From Cyanocohniella sp. LLY (lineage in GTDB: Bacteria > Cyanobacteriota > Cyanobacteriia > Cyanobacteriales > Nostocaceae), in assembly GCA_022241785.1 (NCBI GenBank), contig JAKOMP010000004.1:66-64065 (forward strand): 64,000 bases of DNA, given 5' to 3'. The position numbers and the translations under genes are program-made. A model generated the notes under the pieces. The model did no database searches. It was not told the origin of the DNA and saw nothing but the letters and a program-made list of their open reading frames with translations. This document shows, piece after piece, positions 9,347 to 17,978 of this stretch (its first letter is position 1; every line of letters starts with the position of its first letter).

Positions 9347-11509
9347 CTAAATCGGCGGGCTATTATCCTTTTGATCTCTTGAGAGAATTGGATTACCGTC
9401 GATTTTATTTATTTGCTGTTTTAAGGGAATCTCAATCACAAATTCTGTACCCCGATCTGGGGCTGAAATGCAGTAAAATTTACCACTGTGATTTTTAGTA
9501 ATAATCTGGTAGCTAATAGACATACCCATGCCTGTACCTTTGCCAATGGGTTTGGTAGTAAAAAAAGGATCAAAAATTAGTTGTTTGATCGCTTCTGGTA
9601 TACCCAAGCCATTATCGCGAATTTTAATAATAATTTGATTCTCGTCGAGCATTTGGGTACAAATAAGAATCATGCCAGGGGATTCTTGAATTTCTTGGCA
9701 AGACAGTTTTTCGTTTCTTTCTTCTAATGCATCTATAGCATTAGTTAAAATATTCATAAAGACCTGATTTAGTTGCCCAGCATAACACTCTATCAACGGC
9801 AACTCACCATATTTTTTGATGACTTCAATACCGGGAGACCCAGGTTTATTTTTGAGCCGATTTTCTAAAATCAATAAAGTACTATTAATTCCTTCATGAA
9901 TATCTACCGCTTTATATTCAGCTTCGTCTAAACGGGAAAAATTTCGCAATGAAAGAACTATTTGGCGAATGCGTTCTGCTCCTATTTTCATTGAATTCAG
10001 TAATTTAGGCAAATCCTGCATCAAAAATTCTAAATCTATTACCTCAATTTCTTTTTGAATAATTGGAACTGGTTGAGGGTAGTATTCCTGATAAAGTCTA
10101 ATTAGTTGAAGTAAATCATGGATGTAATCATTAGCGGGTGTAATATTGCCATAAATAAAATTAACGGGATTATTGATTTCGTGGGCTACCCCTGCTACTA
10201 ATTGACCAAGGGAAGACATTTTTTCACTTTGGATAATTTGACTTTGAGTACGCTGTAATTCCTTTAATGTCTTCTCCAGTTGTTGCGCTTGTTGTCGGAA
10301 CCGAATTTCTGATTGCTGTAGAGCCTCTTCAGTAGTTTTGCGTTCGCTCACATTACTCATTGTGCCGGCTAAACAGTCAATTGCATTGATGTTATTCACT
10401 AAAAATTTGCCGCGATCTTCTACATAAATATAGGAGCCATCTTTTTTCTGTAGGCGATATTCGATTTGATACTGACTTTTGCTTTGAATTGCTTGTGCCA
10501 ACAAAGACTTGACTCTTGGCCGATCTTCAGGATGAATGTGCGCTTCCCAAGTAGCTACATCAAATTGCTGCCATTCATCAGCAATGTATCCCGTAATTTC
10601 CTCAATTGCTCCTGCCCAGCGAATGTAATTGTCAGCGATATCATAGACATAAATCAATTGTCCAGTTTGCTCCACAACCAAACGAAACTGATTTTCGCTA
10701 TCAGCTAAAGCCACTTCTACAGATTTGCGATCGCTTGATTCAATAACTAGACGCACAAATTCAGTAATCGAGCTAATAAAGTTTTCTTCTTCTACAGTCC
10801 AATGACGCTGATTACCCAAATGTTCACAACAGACTACACCAATAACTTTTCCCCTCGACCAAATTCGGACATCAAGCATTGAGGTAATGCCTAGAGGACT
10901 TGTATAAGTATCCGAAAATTCTGAAGTGCGAGTATCTTGATGAACATCAATAACTGCAATAATTTGTTCTTCCTTCAGAGCTTGAAAATAGCTGGGATAG
11001 TCACAGACTGATAATTCAAAACCAGCATTGTGAGAATTACTAGGACGTTCATATAAGTCAGCGCATTGAATGTTGGCATAATCTTCTGTATATAACCAAA
11101 TACTCACACGGGCAACATCAAGTCCAATACTAGCAACTTCTGTGACATGTTTTATAGCAGTTGGGAAGTCATCGTATTGTAGTGATTCACTTTGCACAAG
11201 TTGTTGTAAAGCAGTATTATGTCTTTGAAAAGTTTGCTCAGTTTGTTGTCTTGCTGTTTCAGCTTCTTGATATTCATTAATTTCTAGTTGTAACTGATTC
11301 ACTGTTTGATTTAACAGTGCTGTTCGTGCATCTATTTGTTGTTCTATTTTTTCATTAATTTGCTGTAAAGCAATTTCCATTTGCTGATCTTTATTCAAAA
11401 GAATAGGATCTATAATTCCTTCCAAAATGCTCCGTAGAAAATCTGGAAAATTTTGTTGTAGAGAATTTTGGTTGTTTTGTAAAGTAGAATTCTGGTAAAA
11501 AATATCCAT
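9347..11509 (-). CDS. GAF-PAS sensor histidine kinase
   Basis: The 720-residue protein has, in order, an N-terminal coiled-coil stretch, a GAF domain (about 125-265), a PAS/PAC domain (about 285-400, with YRLQKKDGSYIYVEDRGKF), and a transmitter domain. The phosphoacceptor is His443 in GVAHEINNPVNF. The ATP-binding boxes are MNILTNAIDAL (N), RDNGLGIPE (G1), FDPFFTTKPIGKGTGMGM (F/G2). There is no transmembrane segment, so it is a soluble sensor. No response regulator gene is adjacent, so the partner is unknown. Confidence 0.92.
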   Translation of the reverse strand: MDIFYQNSTLQNNQNSLQQNFPDFLRSILEGIIDPILLNKDQQMEIALQQINEKIEQQIDARTALLNQTVNQLQLEINEYQEAETARQQTEQTFQRHNTALQQLVQSESLQYDDFPTAIKHVTEVASIGLDVARVSIWLYTEDYANIQCADLYERPSNSHNAGFELSVCDYPSYFQALKEEQIIAVIDVHQDTRTSEFSDTYTSPLGITSMLDVRIWSRGKVIGVVCCEHLGNQRHWTVEEENFISSITEFVRLVIESSDRKSVEVALADSENQFRLVVEQTGQLIYVYDIADNYIRWAGAIEEITGYIADEWQQFDVATWEAHIHPEDRPRVKSLLAQAIQSKSQYQIEYRLQKKDGSYIYVEDRGKFLVNNINAIDCLAGTMSNVSERKTTEEALQQSEIRFRQQAQQLEKTLKELQRTQSQIIQSEKMSSLGQLVAGVAHEINNPVNFIYGNITPANDYIHDLLQLIRLYQEYYPQPVPIIQKEIEVIDLEFLMQDLPKLLNSMKIGAERIRQIVLSLRNFSRLDEAEYKAVDIHEGINSTLLILENRLKNKPGSPGIEVIKKYGELPLIECYAGQLNQVFMNILTNAIDALEERNEKLSCQEIQESPGMILICTQMLDENQIIIKIRDNGLGIPEAIKQLIFDPFFTTKPIGKGTGMGMSISYQIITKNHSGKFYCISAPDRGTEFVIEIPLKQQINKIDGNPILSRDQKDNSPPI

Positions 11510-11676
11510 CTTGCTTGATCCTGCAAGGTATTAAATTAATTTATTTAATAGTATTTTTGTAAGACAAAATAATATTCTTTTATTAGTATTCCCAAAATAT
11601 GGCATAAAAATATAAAAATTCCCCCAATGCAGATCATAAAGGCATAAACTTTACCGAAAATTCACCATATTTAAAG

Positions 11677-11817
11677 ACAATACGGTTCACTTAAGAGAAA
11701 AATTAGGTTGGGTTAAGCGATAGCGCAACCCAACAAATTCTAGAGGATGTTGGGTTTCCTGAAGTCAACCCAACCTACCACTAATTGTAGTTTTTAGCCT
11801 TAACTGAACAGTATTGT
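11677..11817. mobile_element. MITE-like element with 8-bp target duplication
   Basis: The 141-bp element has 19-bp terminal inverted repeats (ACAATACGGTTCACTTAAG at 11677-11695; its partner at 11799-11817; 17 of 19 match). It is flanked by a perfect direct repeat ATTTAAAG (11669-11676 and 11818-11825). Inside are further inverted copies of AGGTTGGGTT. It encodes no protein, so it would need a transposase in trans. It fills much of the 444-bp gap between the histidine kinase and the RND pump; the rest of the gap shows nothing else but a terminator-like hairpin. Confidence 0.85.
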
Positions 11818-11873
11818 ATTTAAAGAATGATAATCAACCATATATTGAAATGATTTTGGCAGCAATAAAGTTA

Positions 11874-11899
11874 GAGGGGTACAAAAGCTTGCACCCCTC
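11874..11899 (-). terminator. Possible terminator of the RND efflux operon
   Basis: GAGGGGT and ACCCCTC form a 7-bp GC-rich stem in the minus-strand transcript about 55 bp past the RND pump stop codon. The tract after it is only moderately T-rich. Confidence 0.45.
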
Positions 11900-11953
11900 A
11901 GGAAAACTTATATTCCACTTAAAACAGGCTATAGCTTGCTACAACACCGTTTT

Positions 11954-14900
11954 TTAGTAAAACCTTTTCTTCCATCCATCCAAATGAATTAACATTGGCT
12001 TCGTCCAACGCCAATTTAATAAATCGTGCAGCAGTGTATAAAAACAGGGGATGATAAACAAGGTTAGCAATGTGGCTAACGATAAACCTGAAAATACTAC
12101 TACACCCAATGGTTGCAGAAATTCTGACCCTTCACCAATTCCCAATGCTAGGGGGAACATACCTAAAACAGTAGTAATGGTAGTCATTAAAATTGGACGT
12201 AAGCGTTGTGGTGCAGCTTGTAAAATTGCTGTTCTCCGGTCAACTTTGTCTCGTTCGCGAATTTGATTGGCAAGTTCCACCATGATGATGGCGTTGTTGA
12301 CGACAATACCCACCAGCAACACCGCCCCCACAATCACAGTTGCACCAATGGCTGTATTGGTAACGTACAGTCCAAAAATTCCCCCAGCTAACGCCAAAGG
12401 AATTGTAAACATAATTACCAAGGGGTCGATGAGTGAGTTGTATTGTACTGCCATAACGACAAATACGAGAAAGCTTGCTAATCCACCTAATAGCTGTAGC
12501 GAGTTTTGTAGTTCCTGATTAGATTCAGCTGCCGAACTAGGCAAAACACTAACGCCTTCGGGTAAATTTATACTGTCAATAATTGTATCTACCTGTGTAA
12601 AAGCATCACTCAGGTTAGCTCCCTCAGCCAAATTACCTGCCAGGATGACGACCTGACGCTGATTAATTCGCTGAATTTCTCCTGGGGCTTGGGCTTCGGC
12701 TATTGTGGCTACATCGCTCAAACGAATTTGGCGATTGTTGCTGACAAATAAAGGTAATCTCTCTAATTGAGAAACGCTTTGCAGGGATTCTTCATTTAAC
12801 TGTACTCTGACATCTACTAAACGGTTGCCGCGTTGTAATTGGGTGGGGACGCTACCTTCGATGGCAGTCTGAATTGTGTCGCCAATACTTCTAGTATTTA
12901 AGCCAAAATTTGCCACGCGCTCCCAGTCAGGACGAATTTGCAGTTCTGGTTGACGCTCATCGGCATCAGGACGAAATCTGACTAAATTGGCTTGGTCTTC
13001 TAGGGCTGCTAATACTTCCCGCCCAGCTTGTTCTAAGTTATCTGTATCGTTCCCCTGAAGAATGACATCCACATCCGCACCACGTACTGGGGAGTTGCTG
13101 AGAATTAAACCCCGCACTTGACCAGGGGAAAGGCGGAGACGAATTCCTACTAAATTGAGTTTGTTAAATTCTGCGGTGACTCGTTCTACATAAGCGTCTG
13201 TATTAGTACCTGGTTTGAGGGTAATATTACTGGTACCTCTGAGGGGATTAGCATTGACGTTTGTACCAAAGAGTGCGCCACCAGCTGTTGAGAACACATA
13301 TTCTGTTTCTGGTTGGTTGAGCAGAATCTCATCTACCATCGCCATAACTTTGCGGTTCGTTTCCAGGGGTGTACCGGGAGGAAACTGAGCGTTTAAGTTG
13401 GCTTGTCCCGTACTAATTCGTGGCAGAATTTCTTGGGGAATTTGTGGAGCAATCCACAAACTACCACCACCAAAAACTAGAAGAGCGATCGCAACTGTTA
13501 ATAACCGCCAGCGTAATATCCCAGCTAAAAAACGGCTATATCTATTTGTAGCTGCATCAAAGCGACGATTAAATGCTTGTAGTGGCCAAAATCTACTTAA
13601 TCCACTAGAAAATTTCCATGCTAAGGTGCGGGATGTGAGCATGGGGATAATGGTTACCGCAATCAAAATGGAAGCAGCTACAGAAAAGGTGATGGTGAGA
13701 ATTAACTCGTTGAACAGTAGTGATATAAAGCCACCAATGAGCAAAAATGGCATTACCGCCACCAAGTTTGTACTGGTAGAAGCAATTAAGGCTGATTCTA
13801 CTTCCTGACTACTTTGTTCAGCTCGTTGAATGAGTTCCTGGGCATTTAAGCGAGTTTTGGTATCTTTACCGGGAGTCATACCTGCACCCTCGGCAATGTT
13901 TTCTAACATGACGATGGAGTTATCTACCACAATACCCACGCCTAAGGCTAAACCACCCAAGCTGAAGATATTTAGGGATAAACCAAATATCCCCATTAAG
14001 ATAATGGCGGTTAAACTTGCCAAAGGGATAGCAACGACAATAATAAAAGTTTGTCGCAGGGAACCTAGAAATAGTAAAACGGCAAAAGCAGCTAGTCCTG
14101 TACCAATTAACCCAGATGTGGCAACGTTAGAAATAGAATTACGGATAAACTGCGATTCATCTAATGTCGGTGTCAGTATTGTCCCTTCAGGAACTACACC
14201 AGATGCTTGAAGTTCTTGCAAACGTCTTTTTACACCCTCAACAACAGTCACTGTGTTAGCATCTGGCTGTTTTTGAATGCTGACTTTAACAGATGGTTCT
14301 CCATTAAGTAAAACGTAGATGCGCTGTTGTTCGGAACCATCAACGACTTCAGCGAAATCTCGCAAATAAACACGGCGATTCAAAACTGGAGATTGGGCAT
14401 TAGAGTCTGAGGGAGAAGATACTTCAAAAGACAAATTTCTAATTTCTTCTGCACTTTGGAAGCGTCCTACAGTACGCGTCAATGGCTCGGAATTTTGTCC
14501 TAATAGCCGACCACCAGAAACATCTTGATTGCGGTCTCTCAGTTCATCTAGTACAGGTGTCAAACCTACACCCAAAGCTTGCAAGCGGTCTAAATCTAAA
14601 TTGACTCTAACTTCTTCATTCACTCCTCCCGATACGTCTACCCCTGCTACTCCAGGTACAACACCGAGTTCCCGGGCTAGTTCTTCTTCGGCGAAAACCC
14701 GTAAATCAACGCTTTCTAATGAGGGTGAAGTTAAGGCAAATTCGTAAACTGGTAATTGTGAAGGATCGACTTTGAATAAACGCGGTGCGCCCAGAGAGTC
14801 TGGTAAGTTGCCTCTAGCTCTATTGAAGGCGGCTGTGGCATCATTGAGAGCTTGGTCAATATCTCCCCCTGGTTCAAAATAAAGATCCAAGCTTACCTGC

Positions 14901-15187
14901 CCTTCACGAGTTTGGGAGAAAACCTGTAGCACTCCCTCTGTGGCTGTAAAAGCTGATTCTAAAGGTCGTGTCACTTCATCAATCGCCACCTCTGGAGAAA
15001 TTCCTGGTGCGTCTATCCTGACGCCAATTCGTGGATAGGTAATTGACGGTAGTAAATCTACGGGTAGCTTAAGGACGAAAAATACACCCATGACTACTAC
15101 TGCCAGGGCCAGCATCAGTGTGCCGATGTGTCGGCGGATAGAGATGGTACTAATACTAAATCCGCCACCCTTATTTATTTGCTGCAT
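11954..15187 (-). CDS. RND (HAE1/AcrB-like) efflux pump
   Basis: This 1077-residue inner-membrane pump has the RND layout: an N-terminal TM helix (IRRHIGTLMLALAVVVMGV), a large periplasmic loop, TM2-6, a second periplasmic loop and the C-terminal TM block. The proton-relay region reads GVGIVVDNSIVMLENI, so the first acidic residue of the AcrB Asp pair is kept and the second is Asn, a common variant. It probably exports hydrophobic compounds together with the adaptor encoded 67 bp upstream and a TolC-type protein encoded elsewhere. The substrate is unknown. Confidence 0.93.
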   Translation of the reverse strand: MQQINKGGGFSISTISIRRHIGTLMLALAVVVMGVFFVLKLPVDLLPSITYPRIGVRIDAPGISPEVAIDEVTRPLESAFTATEGVLQVFSQTREGQVSLDLYFEPGGDIDQALNDATAAFNRARGNLPDSLGAPRLFKVDPSQLPVYEFALTSPSLESVDLRVFAEEELARELGVVPGVAGVDVSGGVNEEVRVNLDLDRLQALGVGLTPVLDELRDRNQDVSGGRLLGQNSEPLTRTVGRFQSAEEIRNLSFEVSSPSDSNAQSPVLNRRVYLRDFAEVVDGSEQQRIYVLLNGEPSVKVSIQKQPDANTVTVVEGVKRRLQELQASGVVPEGTILTPTLDESQFIRNSISNVATSGLIGTGLAAFAVLLFLGSLRQTFIIVVAIPLASLTAIILMGIFGLSLNIFSLGGLALGVGIVVDNSIVMLENIAEGAGMTPGKDTKTRLNAQELIQRAEQSSQEVESALIASTSTNLVAVMPFLLIGGFISLLFNELILTITFSVAASILIAVTIIPMLTSRTLAWKFSSGLSRFWPLQAFNRRFDAATNRYSRFLAGILRWRLLTVAIALLVFGGGSLWIAPQIPQEILPRISTGQANLNAQFPPGTPLETNRKVMAMVDEILLNQPETEYVFSTAGGALFGTNVNANPLRGTSNITLKPGTNTDAYVERVTAEFNKLNLVGIRLRLSPGQVRGLILSNSPVRGADVDVILQGNDTDNLEQAGREVLAALEDQANLVRFRPDADERQPELQIRPDWERVANFGLNTRSIGDTIQTAIEGSVPTQLQRGNRLVDVRVQLNEESLQSVSQLERLPLFVSNNRQIRLSDVATIAEAQAPGEIQRINQRQVVILAGNLAEGANLSDAFTQVDTIIDSINLPEGVSVLPSSAAESNQELQNSLQLLGGLASFLVFVVMAVQYNSLIDPLVIMFTIPLALAGGIFGLYVTNTAIGATVIVGAVLLVGIVVNNAIIMVELANQIRERDKVDRRTAILQAAPQRLRPILMTTITTVLGMFPLALGIGEGSEFLQPLGVVVFSGLSLATLLTLFIIPCFYTLLHDLLNWRWTKPMLIHLDGWKKRFY

Positions 15188-15254
15188 CTATTATTAATCT
15201 CCAATTCGTACTTTGTAATTAAGAATGTCTGCTGTTTTTTAATTGGGATGATTT

Positions 15255-16703
15255 TTAATTTTCCGCAGGGGTTGGCTCTGGTGCTTCTGACAAAACTGAA
15301 AGAACTACAGCGTCACCATCTTTTAATGGACGACCACTGCGAGCAACATAGCGTTCCCCTGATTGCAAGCCAGATAAAATTTCTACGTTACCATCAGCTT
15401 TGTTCCCTAAGGTCACAGCACGGGCTGTCACTTTGGTATTACTTTCTGTATCTGTAACTACAAACACTGTTCCCCGCCGATCTTCTGTTTCGCTCTTTGT
15501 CGCTGTAGATGAAGCAGAATTTTTATTGCCGTTTTGTTCTTGAACTGCTGCTTGAGGCACCACTACTCGCTGTGATGTCTGGGTTTCAAAATTGACTCTT
15601 GCTAATAATCCACTACCAATCTTGTTGTCGTTGTTCGGAATCACTACTTCTACTGGTATTAAGCGCGCTGTAGCGTCGGCTGCGGGAGAAATACGTGTGA
15701 CTCTGCCAATTAATGATTGATTGGGAAAGGCATCTAAGCGGACTTGCCCAGATTGCCCAACTTGAATTTGCGATAATTCCAATTCGGAAACTTGTACTAC
15801 GACTTTTACACGGCTAAAGTCGGCAATTTGCAAGACTTCATTACCTGGTTGGAGTAAATTTCCTGGTTCTGTCACCTTTTCTGTGACAACACCAGCAATG
15901 GGAGAGATTAAGCGCGCGTAGGATCTACGCTCTTTGGCTTGAGCAACTACGGCTTGTTGGGCTACTACTCTACCTTGGGCCGCAGCAACAACTTCTTCTT
16001 CTGTACGCACTCGATCCTGGGCGGCTCTTAGTACCTGGGCTGCTGTTTGGGCCTCAGTTCGTGCTTGTTGTGCATTTTGTTGGGAGATGGCTCCGGCTTG
16101 GAAGAGTTCTTGTTGTCGTTGGGAGTCAGCTTCGGCTTGTACTAGTTCTAGTCTGGCCCGTTCAACTTCGGCTTGGGCATTGCTGATTTGAGTTTTGGCT
16201 CTGGCTACTTCTGATCTCAGGGCTGCTAGTTCGGCTTCTGCTTGCTTTAAGGATGTCAACAACAGGGCATCGTCTACCTGTCCAACGTTTTGTCCCCGTT
16301 CTACGCGATCGCCTACATCTAAGTTCAATGCCAATAACCTGGCTTCTACCTGCGATCGCAATGATACTGTCCGAAACGGCGTGGTATTACCTGTATAAGT
16401 TGGTTGTGTGCGTAATGAATTGGTGCGGGCGATCGCTACATCTACAGGTGTTGCCCTGTTACCAGGTTGTTGTCCGTTAGGTTGCTGAGATTGTGCTTTA
16501 GCAGTTTCCTCTGGTGTGGCACCACAACTTGCAGTTAGTAGTCCCACGCTGAGTAAGCCAGCCACTAAAAATATCGAACGAACCGATAGGTAATAAGAAA
16601 ACTTTTTCTGATTTCTTTGTGTGCCAGTTACATTCTTCTCAATGGCAGAATTTAACTGAGTCATAGTTCCCTGGCTTGGGTCTGTGTGAGTTTGCTGTTT
16701 CAT
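15255..16703 (-). CDS. RND efflux periplasmic adaptor (membrane fusion protein)
   Basis: From the ATG at 16703 this is a 482-residue protein. AGGA lies 8 nt upstream of that ATG; an in-frame ATG at 16736 would add 11 residues. A hydrophobic export segment ending LLTASCGA may be a lipoprotein signal. It is followed by a biotinyl-lipoyl-like half (LRSQVEARLLALNLDVGDRV), a long alpha-helical hairpin rich in Ala/Gln/Glu, the second lipoyl half (RLISPIAGVVTEKVTEPGN) and a beta-barrel domain. It bridges the pump to an outer-membrane channel. An Asn/Ser/Thr-rich insert lies near residue 390. It is the first gene of a two-gene operon. Confidence 0.92.
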   Translation of the reverse strand: MKQQTHTDPSQGTMTQLNSAIEKNVTGTQRNQKKFSYYLSVRSIFLVAGLLSVGLLTASCGATPEETAKAQSQQPNGQQPGNRATPVDVAIARTNSLRTQPTYTGNTTPFRTVSLRSQVEARLLALNLDVGDRVERGQNVGQVDDALLLTSLKQAEAELAALRSEVARAKTQISNAQAEVERARLELVQAEADSQRQQELFQAGAISQQNAQQARTEAQTAAQVLRAAQDRVRTEEEVVAAAQGRVVAQQAVVAQAKERRSYARLISPIAGVVTEKVTEPGNLLQPGNEVLQIADFSRVKVVVQVSELELSQIQVGQSGQVRLDAFPNQSLIGRVTRISPAADATARLIPVEVVIPNNDNKIGSGLLARVNFETQTSQRVVVPQAAVQEQNGNKNSASSTATKSETEDRRGTVFVVTDTESNTKVTARAVTLGNKADGNVEILSGLQSGERYVARSGRPLKDGDAVVLSVLSEAPEPTPAEN

Positions 16704-17265
16704 TGATTTTTTCCTAGCTTTGACACTCAAAATCATTGATTTTACTGTTTATAGACAAGTTTATGAAAGTTATAACAGCCTCTTTTCACCAAGAAATTAC
16801 GTATGTATTGCTATTTCCAATCTGTGAAAAATAATTTCTTTGTCATTTTTCTGTCACTTTCTCTTGTTAAGGTTTTATTTTTTAAGGAAATAAATTCAAC
16901 AAATAGTTAATACTGCCACTATGATTATGCAGGGGTAATAATCTTTTGGCAAATTAATATGATTAATTGATTTTGATGGAAATTTAGCTTTATTGTCTCA
17001 AAATCAATCCAAAGAGGGATACATTTAAAAACTATAACTATGGTTTGATTGACATTTATATTTACTAATTTACTATGATTTAATGACGATAATTAGTTTT
17101 ACTAACTATACATAAACTATAGTAGCAAAAATATTATTAATGTCACTTGTAATCCTCAGTATTTATTATATGTATTAAAAATTTTAAACACCTGTTGCTT
17201 TTTTGTTATATATAGTATATGCATATGACCAACTTTTATCAATTATTAGGTGAGGACAATTACGC
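16704..17265. other. AT-rich divergent promoter region
   Basis: About 560 bp between the divergent adaptor and lyase genes has no open frame that looks like a protein. It is strongly AT-rich, with several near-palindromic TA runs (for example around 17205-17225), and must hold both promoters. No clear operator was recognised. Confidence 0.5.
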
Positions 17266-17802
17266 GTGATATCACCGCTACAACTGACACCAACTCATAA
17301 CGAATCGCAGATCGCAGATTTTTTCCAGGAATCAGTCGGACAGTGGCACTCAGAAAGGCGCTACTACACTCTGCCAGAAGGAGAAACAAAAGAGATAGAG
17401 AGTGTCATCGAGATCCGGTTTTTAGCACCAGGATGCGATAAATTGCACGAACTGGGTCAGATGCATGATTTACCTGATTCTGTGAGTTTAATCTGTGGTG
17501 CGGAAGTCACCTGGGAAAGTACAGATGTATTAAAAGGTAGAAAAGAGTCCCAAGGTTCGACGCTATTTGGAGCGTTGGGCAATATTTTATATCGCGATCG
17601 CGGTTTTGCCACATCTAAACCAGTCACTGCTAAATATTATTTCTCCAACCCCAAAACACTATGTTTGCGAACTGAGTACAAAGGCTCAGTGTTTGAGGAG
17701 GAGTTAAAACTTATTGGTAGCAAATACCGCACCAGACAAACCATTATTTCTCGCGCTGGTGAGCAGTTGATGATTGGTCAATATTTAGAGAAGAGAATTT
17801 AG
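17266..17802 (+). CDS. CpcS/CpeS-family phycobiliprotein lyase
   Basis: This 178-residue protein resembles the CpcS/CpeS (T-type lipocalin fold) lyases: an N-terminal helix leading into DFFQESVGQWHSERRYYTL, then alternating beta strands ending RTRQTIISRAGEQLMIGQY. Members attach bilins to cysteines of phycocyanin and allophycocyanin subunits. The start is GTG with GGTGAGGA upstream. It stands alone and no phycobilisome gene is adjacent. Whether this copy is catalytic or an accessory member like CpcU cannot be told from the sequence alone. Confidence 0.8.
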   Translation: MISPLQLTPTHNESQIADFFQESVGQWHSERRYYTLPEGETKEIESVIEIRFLAPGCDKLHELGQMHDLPDSVSLICGAEVTWESTDVLKGRKESQGSTLFGALGNILYRDRGFATSKPVTAKYYFSNPKTLCLRTEYKGSVFEEELKLIGSKYRTRQTIISRAGEQLMIGQYLEKRI

Positions 17803-17803
17803 A

Positions 17804-17828
17804 ACTAGGGACTAGGGGCTAGGTGCTA
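17804..17828. repeat. STRR heptamer array split by a MITE
   Basis: ACTAGGG, ACTAGGG, GCTAGGT form a heptamer array, which continues after the MITE-like insertion as CTAGGTGCTAACCCCTAG at 17953-17970. The insertion duplicated 10 bp of the array. Confidence 0.75.
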
Positions 17829-17952
17829 CTAACTTTTCACGGTATCTGGAAAACCTCTCTCTAAATCTCTCTCCTGCGAGGCGAGAGACTTTGAATTGCT
17901 GATTTGGAAGTTAGATTTTCCGTGGACTTTTCTACATGACGTGAAAAGTTAG
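17829..17952. mobile_element. MITE-like element, family A copy 1, with 10-bp target duplication
   Basis: The 124-bp element has perfect 12-bp terminal inverted repeats, CTAACTTTTCAC and GTGAAAAGTTAG, and is flanked by a perfect direct repeat CTAGGTGCTA (17819-17828 and 17953-17962). Its left half is nearly identical to the element at 32844-32989. It has no coding capacity. Confidence 0.88.
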
Positions 17953-17978
17953 CTAGGTGCTAACCCCTAGCCTCTGTC

